9,083 bases of DNA from Candidatus Aegiribacteria sp. (GTDB lineage: Bacteria > Fermentibacterota > Fermentibacteria > Fermentibacterales > Fermentibacteraceae). The stretch spans positions 1 through 9,083 of the forward strand of contig JAIOSX010000271.1 of the NCBI GenBank assembly GCA_021107345.1, in the 5' to 3' direction. How positions within the stretch are numbered: position 1 is the stretch's first letter; the number at the start of each line of letters is the position of its first letter. The notes under the pieces were generated by a model, which did not search any database, was not told the origin of the DNA, and saw only the letters and a program-made list of their open reading frames with translations. Shown here in pieces: positions 1-4,985 of the stretch. The position numbers and the translations under genes were made by a program.

Positions 1-1353
1 AACATGCAGTGGTTCATCAGGATCCTGGACAGGAAGAATGAGCTTGTAGAGTGCGGTAACAAGATCAACTGGTATCCACCCCATTTCAAAGTACGTTTCG
101 ACCACTGGGTTGAAAATCTGAAGTGGGATTGGTGCATAAGCAGGCAGCGCTACTACGGTGTTCCATTCCCGATATGGTACTGTGAACAGTGCGATGAACC
201 GTTCTTCGCAAAGGAAGATGATCTCCCGGTAGACCCCCTTGAGGACAGTCCGCAACAACCCTGCCGGAGCTGCGGTTCAACTTTATTCAGACCCGAGTCG
301 GATGTCATGGATACATGGGCAACAAGTTCCCTTACACCCCAGATAAATGCCAGATGGGGAGAGAAGAATGAGCGGGAAGGCCTTATACCCATGGGTCTGA
401 GGCCCCAGGCGCACGATATCATCCGCACATGGGCATTCTACACCATCACCAAGGCTCACCTCCATTCCAATGACATCCCATGGAAAGACGTTATGATGAG
501 CGGGCATGCTCTCAATCCGAGCGGTAAGAAGATGTCAAAGAGCAAAGGCAGCGTATCAGGTGATCCTCTGATCGCGCTTGAGCAGTATTCCGCCGATGAA
601 TTACGTTACTGGTCATGCAGCTCAAAGCTTGGCAACGATGTTCTTTTCAGCGAAGAAGTACTGGGTGATGGAAGACGTCTTGTGACAAAACTCTGGAACG
701 CCGTTAAATTCGCAGCCGGACACCTGGAGGATTTCGATCCGGAGCTTGAACCGGAACTTAAACCTTATGACAGATGGATACTTTCCCGCTTCACCGTAGC
801 AGCAGAGAGGGCAACGAACGGAATGGAGCAGTACGAATACTCGGTGGCTATGAACAAGGCCGAGTACTTTTTCTGGAAGGTTCTGTGTGATAACTATCTT
901 GAAATTGTCAAGAAACGTCTCTACTCCGATGATGATACAGCTGGGAAACAGTCGGCCCAGTATACCCTGTACCACATTATCTATGGTTCCCTGAGACTTT
1001 TCGCTCCGGTCCTGGTGCATGTAACCGAAGAGCTTTACCAGGCGATCTTCAGGGAGTTTGAGGGAAGCGAGAGCCTTCACCTCGCGGAATGGCCTAATCC
1101 CGATTTCATGGATGAAGAAGCCCTCAAGTACGGTGACATGAGCCTGCATATCATAGAGGAGGCAAGAAAGTTCAAGAGCGAGCAAAATCTCAGCATGGCA
1201 GCTTCTCTCAAAACCCTCAAAATATCAGCTCAGGCAGAAGATCTGAAACAACTGGTCAAATTTCAGGACGACCTTATGAATGTAACAAGGGCGGAAAACA
1301 TCCTATGGATGGAGGGTCCCCGGTTGGCTGCATTGGTGGTCCCCGCAAAATAG
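1..1353 (+). CDS. valS: Valyl-tRNA synthetase, C-terminal part (5' end outside window)
   Basis: Class I aminoacyl-tRNA synthetase that charges tRNA-Val in the cytoplasm. The frame is open from base 1, so the gene starts upstream; the Met at 4-6 is internal, because the 'QWFIRILDRKNEL' stretch after it belongs to the middle of ValS. Numbering from that Met, 'WCISRQRYYGVPFPIWYC' is the typical ValS core. Two Cys pairs (C60/C63 and C87/C90) form a zinc-ribbon insertion. 'DVMDTWATSSLTP' and 'RPQAHDIIRTWAFYT' follow, and the signature KMSKS is at residues 176-180 (nt 529-543). The remainder is the helical anticodon-binding domain. The protein ends soon after that domain without the long C-terminal coiled-coil arm of E. 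coli-type ValS, which fits the shorter archaeal/spirochaete-like form. It ends with TAG. No convincing terminator follows. The call is very secure; only the N-terminal editing and Rossmann parts are missing because of the window edge. Confidence 0.97.
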   Translation, partial: NMQWFIRILDRKNELVECGNKINWYPPHFKVRFDHWVENLKWDWCISRQRYYGVPFPIWYCEQCDEPFFAKEDDLPVDPLEDSPQQPCRSCGSTLFRPESDVMDTWATSSLTPQINARWGEKNEREGLIPMGLRPQAHDIIRTWAFYTITKAHLHSNDIPWKDVMMSGHALNPSGKKMSKSKGSVSGDPLIALEQYSADELRYWSCSSKLGNDVLFSEEVLGDGRRLVTKLWNAVKFAAGHLEDFDPELEPELKPYDRWILSRFTVAAERATNGMEQYEYSVAMNKAEYFFWKVLCDNYLEIVKKRLYSDDDTAGKQSAQYTLYHIIYGSLRLFAPVLVHVTEELYQAIFREFEGSESLHLAEWPNPDFMDEEALKYGDMSLHIIEEARKFKSEQNLSMAASLKTLKISAQAEDLKQLVKFQDDLMNVTRAENILWMEGPRLAALVVPAK

Positions 1354-1396
1354 TGAGCTTCTCAACAAGGAATTGATACTTCGTAAATTATCACGA

Positions 1397-1440
1397 TTCT
1401 ATACTCTAGCGCAAGCTTTTCTATACTCTAGCGCAAACTT
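1397..1440. repeat. Tandem 22-bp direct repeat, two abutting copies
   Basis: Copies lie at 1397-1418 and 1419-1440 and differ at one base (G at 1415 against A at 1437). Each contains TTCTATACTCTAGCGCAA and therefore a TATACT hexamer (1400-1405 and 1422-1427), one mismatch from a sigma-70 -10 box. A TTGATA lies at 1373-1378, but 21 bp from the first TATACT, longer than an ideal spacer. The repeat sits about 55 bp upstream of the DUF5343 start codon, so a duplicated promoter or operator is plausible. A neutral slippage duplication is the alternative. The repeat is certain; its role is inference. Confidence 0.85.
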
Positions 1441-1488
1441 TCCTGATGCCTTATAAATTGATGAATAACAAATAGCTTGTCAGGAGGG
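1438..1488 (+). promoter_or_regulatory. Inverted repeat able to pair with the DUF5343 Shine-Dalgarno
   Basis: TCCTGA at 1441-1446 is perfectly complementary to TCAGGA at 1480-1485. Allowing G-U pairs the helix extends to 11 bp (1438-1448 with 1478-1488), with a loop of about 29 nt (1449-1477). It would cover the whole AGGAGGG ribosome binding site at 1482-1488. If the transcript starts upstream of 1438, this could hold the site closed. A TATAAA at 1452-1457 could give a shorter transcript lacking the 5' arm. Four of the 11 pairs are G-U and the loop is long, so the structure may be fortuitous. Confidence 0.35.
1482..1488 (+). promoter_or_regulatory. Ribosome binding site AGGAGGG that fixes the DUF5343 start
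   Basis: AGGAGGG is followed by 6 nt and then ATG at 1495. An in-frame TTG at 1477 would place the Shine-Dalgarno inside the gene, so ATG 1495 is preferred. Confidence 0.85.
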
Positions 1489-1494
1489 CAGATA

Positions 1495-2256
1495 ATGGAA
1501 TTTCCTATATTGCACGATCCAGGCAGTGTTGAACTGCTGATCAATACGCTGTTCAGGAACGAGCCTCCTAAACTGGTTGATCATGACTATCTTATCGGTC
1601 TGGGTTTCAAGCGGGAGGTAGACGAGGGGCTGCTGATGCTTCTTACATTCCTTGGCTTGATTGACGATAACGGACAGCCGTCCGATCTCTGGATTAAATC
1701 CCGTGACCCGGACCAGGCCGTAATAATGCTGGGAAGAGCTGTGAAAGCAGCGTACGGATCCCTTTACAATAAATTCCCCAACGCGTATCAGGAGAAGGGT
1801 TCTGTGCTGATGGAGTACTTCAGGGTCGAAACCGGTGACTCCGACCCTAACATCGCATACATGATACTGACATTTAAAGTTCTCTGCGACCTGGCGGGGC
1901 TCAACGAAGTTGAACCAGCAGCAGAATCGCCTGAACCGGTTAGGAAACCAGCAGCAAAATTACCTGAACCGGTTAAGAAACCAGCAGAAGAATTACCCGA
2001 ACCGGTTAAGAAACCAGTAGAAGAATTGCCCGAACCGGTTAAGAAACCGGCAGCAGTGAAAAAACCGGATACACGTAAAAAACGGAAACCTGCTGAAAAA
2101 AAGAAATCTGCTGCAAAAAAGAAATCTGCTGAAACGGAGAAGCAGGATGCTGGCCCCGTGGTAGGAATATCCATAAACATAGACATTGATGACAAATCGG
2201 ATCCCGATATGAAAGACCTTGTCATGAAACTGCTGAAACGGCAGCTCGAACTTTAG
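1495..2256 (+). CDS. DUF5343-type protein with Pro/Lys/Ala-rich, histone-H1-like linker
   Basis: A 253-residue protein. Residues 1-136 match my memory of DUF5343: an N-terminal 'FPILHDPGSVELLI', a helix-turn-helix-like block 'LIGLGFKREVDEGLLMLLTFLGLIDDNGQPS', 'LWIKSRDPDQA', 'AYGSLYNKFPNAY' and a final helix 'LTFKVLCDLAGL'. The function of DUF5343 is not established; it looks like a winged-helix fold. Residues 141-184 are four 11-residue repeats of the type PAEELPEPVKK. Residues 185-220 are very Lys/Ala-rich (RKKRK, EKKKSAAKKKSAE) and resemble the tails of histone H1-like proteins. Residues 222-253 ('VVGISINIDID' plus an amphipathic helix) resemble the short C-terminal segment that often ends DUF5343 proteins. 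There is no signal peptide or membrane segment, so the protein is probably cytoplasmic. Nucleic-acid binding is inferred from the basic tail. The gene is between valS and a lipoprotein and need not be functionally tied to either. Confidence 0.8.
   Translation: MEFPILHDPGSVELLINTLFRNEPPKLVDHDYLIGLGFKREVDEGLLMLLTFLGLIDDNGQPSDLWIKSRDPDQAVIMLGRAVKAAYGSLYNKFPNAYQEKGSVLMEYFRVETGDSDPNIAYMILTFKVLCDLAGLNEVEPAAESPEPVRKPAAKLPEPVKKPAEELPEPVKKPVEELPEPVKKPAAVKKPDTRKKRKPAEKKKSAAKKKSAETEKQDAGPVVGISINIDIDDKSDPDMKDLVMKLLKRQLEL
1915..2046 (+). repeat. Four in-frame 33-bp tandem repeats (PAEELPEPVKK type)
   Basis: Units lie at 1915-1947, 1948-1980, 1981-2013 and 2014-2046, with a partial echo after 2047. The core GAACCGGTTA(A/G)GAAACC is nearly invariant, and changes are concentrated in the two or three codons after each leading proline codon. 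The 33-bp period is a multiple of three, so gain or loss of a unit would change linker length without breaking the frame. At the protein level it is a Pro-Glu/Lys spacer joining the DUF5343 domain to the basic tail. Confidence 0.93.
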
Positions 2257-2262
2257 ACCCAT

Positions 2263-2281
2263 TCTGGTGTTAATAACCAGA
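2263..2281 (+). other. Short hairpin between the DUF5343 and lipoprotein genes
   Basis: TCTGGT (2263-2268) pairs with ACCAGA (2276-2281) around a 7-nt loop, 7 bp after the DUF5343 stop codon. No T-run follows, so it is not a standard intrinsic terminator. It may act as an attenuator or mRNA 3'-end stabiliser, or be chance. The two genes could still be co-transcribed. Confidence 0.35.
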
Positions 2282-2314
2282 CAGTACAAATTACTGAGAG
2301 GAGAATTTTCTCAC

Positions 2315-3904
2315 ATGAAAAAAGCAAAATGGTTTATACCATTTATCGCCATAGTAACTATTCTGATTGTGATCTCATGCGGAGACGACGAAAGCCCGGC
2401 TGATCCAGGTGATAACCCCACTGCGTCTACCCTTTCGGCCACTTCGGGAACCACCAATACAGTTTTTGCATCATGGACCACATGTACAGATAACGACTTC
2501 GACGAGTATAACCTTTACAGGGCAACTTCTTCGGGAATATCCGCCAATCCTCCTTCCAGCCCGATCAGAACAGCATCCAATGCTTCCGATACAACCTTCA
2601 GCGATACCGGTCTTGGCTGGGGACAGACCTACTACTACGCACTACAGACAAAGAATACGGGCGAAAACACCGCATGGAGCAACGAAGTGCAGGTTGTTAT
2701 CGCCGATTCCGGCAGCAGCGGTGATTACCTCACCTGCTACCAGGTTCAGGGACAGCAGGCGGATTCGCCCTACGATGGCCAGGAGGTTTCGGTAACCGGA
2801 ATAGTAACCGCAGGCGGGGATGAGCTTTACGGAGGATACGCTGTCTTGAATGATGCCGGCGGCGGCCCATGGAGCGGGCTTGTTCTCTACGGAGACAGTA
2901 CAGCTAACCTTGCAAGGGGCGACAGCATCACTATCACCGGAACCGTCGATGAATTCTTCGGTTTAACTGAACTCAAGTACCCATTTTCAAACGTGGTCGT
3001 CCACTCGACCGGTCATACTCTCCCCGCTGCGATCTCTCTTACAACTGATCAGGTTTGTGATGAGCAGTACGAAAGTGTTGTTGTTTCGGTGACCGACGCG
3101 ATCGTCCTCATCAAGAACGAGCACAGCTACGAGATCGATGACGGCAGCGGTAGTTGCCATATGGGTAACCGTGGTGACTTCACCGAGCCGACTGTGGGTG
3201 ACACTGTTGATGTTAAGGGTCCGCTTTTCTATGGACACGACGAATGGCGCATTCAGCCAAGGGATAATAACGATATTACCATTTACAGCGGCGGCGGCGG
3301 CGGCGGCGGAGACGTCTATACCTGCTACGAGATCCAGGGACAGCAGGCGGATTCACCCTATGAGGGACAGACTGTCAATGTCACCGGTATCATAACCGCT
3401 GATCCAGATGATTATACTGCAACATCTTCGACCTACTCCGTGCTTTCCGATGCCGCTGGAGGACCCTGGAGCGGCTTACTGATGTACAGCAGCGATCTCG
3501 CAGGTCTACAGAGAGGTGACAGTGTAACGGTTACCGGTGTTGTCGATGAATACTTCGGCATGACTGAGATCAAGTACCCTCTGTCCTACGTGGTTCACTC
3601 AACCGGACATGATCTTCCTGATCCGATTCCGTTCTCCACTGGTGAGCTTGCAACAGCAGTTGATCCTGAGCAATGGGAATCGGTGTTTGTAATCGTTTCC
3701 GATGTCGATGTAACGCAGATCGGACTTCCTTACTACACATGGGCTTTCGATGACGGAAGCGGAGAGTGCTATGCCGGCACAATGGGTGATTTCAGCTATA
3801 CTCCGGCTGTAGGCGAGTCTATTTCAAGTTTTACAGGATTGCTCTGGTACGCCCGTGATAACTTCAAGATCGAACCCAGGGGCGATGACGACATCATCAT
3901 TTAG
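2315..3904 (+). CDS. Lipoprotein with FN3 domain and duplicated nuclease-type OB-fold units
   Basis: A 529-residue predicted lipoprotein. The start is ATG 2315: an in-frame GTG at 2267 would put 16 residues before the signal peptide. AGGAG at 2299-2303 is 11 nt upstream, and a small hairpin, GAGAATTTTCTC (2301-2312), could shorten that spacing. Residues 1-22 are a basic and hydrophobic signal ending in the lipobox VISC, with Cys22 the lipidation site. Residues about 35-131 resemble fibronectin type III ('FDEYNLYRA', 'GQTYYYALQTKN'). Residues 137-325 and 333-529 are two homologous units beginning 'TCYQVQGQQADSPYDGQ' and 'TCYEIQGQQADSPYEGQ', then 'VTGIVTA', 'RGDSITITGTVDEFFGLTE' and an ending 'PRxxxDI'. 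This matches the OB-fold of YhcR/ExeM-like extracellular nucleases. Each unit seems to hold two OB-like halves, the second with 'DDGSG'. No nuclease, phosphatase or sorting domain is present. Its role is probably surface binding of nucleic acid or another ligand, which is inference. A hairpin at 3927-3953 probably ends its transcript. Confidence 0.88.
   Translation: MKKAKWFIPFIAIVTILIVISCGDDESPADPGDNPTASTLSATSGTTNTVFASWTTCTDNDFDEYNLYRATSSGISANPPSSPIRTASNASDTTFSDTGLGWGQTYYYALQTKNTGENTAWSNEVQVVIADSGSSGDYLTCYQVQGQQADSPYDGQEVSVTGIVTAGGDELYGGYAVLNDAGGGPWSGLVLYGDSTANLARGDSITITGTVDEFFGLTELKYPFSNVVVHSTGHTLPAAISLTTDQVCDEQYESVVVSVTDAIVLIKNEHSYEIDDGSGSCHMGNRGDFTEPTVGDTVDVKGPLFYGHDEWRIQPRDNNDITIYSGGGGGGGDVYTCYEIQGQQADSPYEGQTVNVTGIITADPDDYTATSSTYSVLSDAAGGPWSGLLMYSSDLAGLQRGDSVTVTGVVDEYFGMTEIKYPLSYVVHSTGHDLPDPIPFSTGELATAVDPEQWESVFVIVSDVDVTQIGLPYYTWAFDDGSGECYAGTMGDFSYTPAVGESISSFTGLLWYARDNFKIEPRGDDDIII
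2723..3901 (+). repeat. Internal gene duplication: two OB-fold units of about 190 residues
   Basis: Unit 1 is about 2723-3289 and unit 2 about 3311-3901. Their similarity is visible in DNA as well as protein: GGGACAGCAGGCGGATTC occurs in both (near 2747 and 3339). The protein stretches 'GQQADSPY', 'GPWSGL', 'RGDS', 'VDE(F/Y)FG(L/M)TE(L/I)KYP', 'VVHSTGH' and 'DDGSG' recur in the same order. This is an intragenic tandem duplication followed by moderate divergence. Confidence 0.9.
3290..3310 (+). repeat. GGC trinucleotide run encoding a seven-glycine linker
   Basis: Six GGC codons plus GGA encode seven glycines, exactly between the two duplicated OB-fold units. It serves as a flexible hinge. 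Because the unit is 3 bp, slippage would change linker length rather than frame. Confidence 0.9.
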
Positions 3905-3926
3905 AACGTGCAAACTCTAAAACAGG

Positions 3927-3953
3927 AACCGGCAGATCAATTCTGCCGGTTTT
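3927..3953. terminator. Bidirectional terminator-like hairpin between convergent genes
   Basis: AACCGGCAGA (3927-3936) pairs perfectly with TCTGCCGGTT (3942-3951) around the 5-nt loop TCAAT; the T-run at 3950-3953 includes the last bases of the stem. It lies 23 bp after the + strand lipoprotein stop. Its loop contains the stop codon of the - strand epimerase (TCA at 3937-3939, read as TGA). On the - strand it is followed by a weaker TTTT within CCTGTTTTAG. It most likely terminates the + transcript and may serve both directions. Confidence 0.75.
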
Positions 3954-4896
3954 CCGTTACCCGCATCTGGTGGCGGAGACCTTCAAGCAGTGGTGTGGAG
4001 GGTTTCCATCCGGTTGTCTTATAAAGCAGTTCAGTTGATGCATAAGTATCCCGGACATCCCCGGGCTGAACGGGTAGAAACTCCAGTTTCGCTTTCATCC
4101 CGGATGCCTCCTCAAGAACAGCTATCGCCTCAAGAAGCGGGAGAGTATTACCACCTCCGAGGTTCATCACCCTTCCATCGGTACATTCTTCCGACAGTCT
4201 CAGACCCCGGACGACATCACCCACATAAGTAAAATCCCGTGTCTGGTTTCCATCACCGAATATTCTGAGAGGATTTCCATTACTTATTGCTTCCAGGAAA
4301 ATAGAGAATGCCATATCCGGCCTCTGTCCTGGACCGTAAACCGTAAAGAACCTGAGAGAAACACTTGGAAGGCCATGGTTCCTGGTGTACAGCCTTACAA
4401 GGTTCTCCGCGGCAAGCTTTGTGACACCATATGGAGAATCTGGCACCGGCAGTGTTATGTCCTCAACCATGGGCATATCCACTACTCTTCCGTAGACGGA
4501 TGAGGAGGACGCGTAAATAAAGTTCTTTACGTTCCCTCTCTTAACAGACCATTCGAGAAGATTCTGTGTGGATATGATATTGTCAGCTGTATATCGGGAG
4601 AACTCATTTCCCCAGCTCTTCCTTACACCTGCCTGTGCCGCCAGGTGGTATACGACAATTTCTTCCGGAGTATTGAAATTTTTGTCCAGCCAGGACATGT
4701 TCTTGAAGGATAGATCTTCTTCAAAAAGCTTGAAAGAAGGATTCTTCATTAAATCAGCGATATTCGCCCTTTTCAGCTCAATCGGATAGTAATCACGGAA
4801 ACAGTCAGCCGCGATAACATCTTTCCCTTCCGACAGAAGCTGCCTGGCAAGATGACTTCCAATAAATCCCGCAGCCCCCGTAACCAAGTACTTCAT
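3937..4896 (-). CDS. NAD-dependent nucleotide-sugar epimerase/dehydratase (extended SDR)
   Basis: A 319-residue extended short-chain dehydrogenase/reductase of full family length. The N-terminal Rossmann motif is G7-A-A-G10-F-I-G13, with acidic D31 at the end of strand 2 favouring NAD(H). 'YHLAAQAGVR' (83-92) is the usual NAD-contacting strand. The catalytic set is Ser131-133 with Y156-x-x-x-K160 in 'SPYGVTK'. 'LRFFTVYGPGQRPDMA' (181-196) and 'RDFTYVGDVVRGL' (220-232) are typical of UDP-glucose/UDP-glucuronate 4-epimerase relatives and support a UDP-sugar substrate, though the exact sugar cannot be read from sequence. It is cytoplasmic and would feed polysaccharide or glycan synthesis. The start is ATG at 4896-4894, with a modest GGAAAG 9 nt upstream. 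The gene is 85 bp downstream of the DHH gene on the same strand, but a TATAAT in that gap suggests its own promoter. Its last codons (Asn-Arg-Gln-Asn, stop) are encoded inside the terminator hairpin. Confidence 0.93.
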   Translation of the reverse strand: MKYLVTGAAGFIGSHLARQLLSEGKDVIAADCFRDYYPIELKRANIADLMKNPSFKLFEEDLSFKNMSWLDKNFNTPEEIVVYHLAAQAGVRKSWGNEFSRYTADNIISTQNLLEWSVKRGNVKNFIYASSSSVYGRVVDMPMVEDITLPVPDSPYGVTKLAAENLVRLYTRNHGLPSVSLRFFTVYGPGQRPDMAFSIFLEAISNGNPLRIFGDGNQTRDFTYVGDVVRGLRLSEECTDGRVMNLGGGNTLPLLEAIAVLEEASGMKAKLEFLPVQPGDVRDTYASTELLYKTTGWKPSTPLLEGLRHQMRVTENRQN

Positions 4897-4915
4897 TAAT
4901 CACTGCTTTCCAACT

Positions 4916-4921
4916 ATTATA
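4916..4921 (-). promoter_or_regulatory. Candidate -10 box (TATAAT) for the epimerase gene
   Basis: Read on the - strand this is a perfect TATAAT, ending 19 bp before the epimerase start codon. No good -35 hexamer is found 16-18 bp upstream (the best is about 3 of 6). The implied leader would be only about 12-13 nt, close to the GGAAAG at 4906-4911. If the host uses a non-sigma-70 primary consensus, this match means little. Confidence 0.35.
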
Positions 4922-4967
4922 CGTTTTATTTGACGATATCTAATTCTGCAAGTGGCGCCCGTTCCCG

Positions 4968-4985
4968 CTGAGCGGCCTCGCTCAG
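4968..4985. other. Hairpin overlapping the DHH gene stop codon
   Basis: CTGAGCG (4968-4974) pairs perfectly with CGCTCAG (4979-4985) around a 4-nt loop. The right arm contains the stop codon of the - strand DHH gene (4982-4984). No T-run follows in either direction, so it may be an mRNA 3'-end or attenuating structure rather than a classical terminator. Confidence 0.5.

Noticed and set aside
622..1185. 187-residue open frame on the - strand
   Set aside because: It is antisense to the anticodon-binding part of valS, whose + strand reading is unambiguous.
1373..1405. TTGATA and TATACT as a simple sigma-70 promoter
   Set aside because: The spacer is 21 bp, outside the usual 16-18, so it is mentioned only as a possibility under the repeat.
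1397..1440. CRISPR-like or mobile-element terminal repeat
   Set aside because: There are only two directly abutting copies with no spacers, no transposase nearby and no inverted partner.
1477..1494. Upstream TTG start for the DUF5343 gene
   Set aside because: It would place the strong AGGAGGG inside the coding sequence and leave the TTG without its own site.
1788..2225. 145-residue - strand frame with FLTGSGNS-type repeats
   Set aside because: It is the reverse reading of the 33-bp repeats in the DUF5343 gene, and there is no independent evidence of coding.
2267..2314. Upstream GTG start for the lipoprotein
   Set aside because: It adds 16 polar and basic residues before an otherwise standard lipoprotein signal peptide, and AGGAG lies downstream of it.
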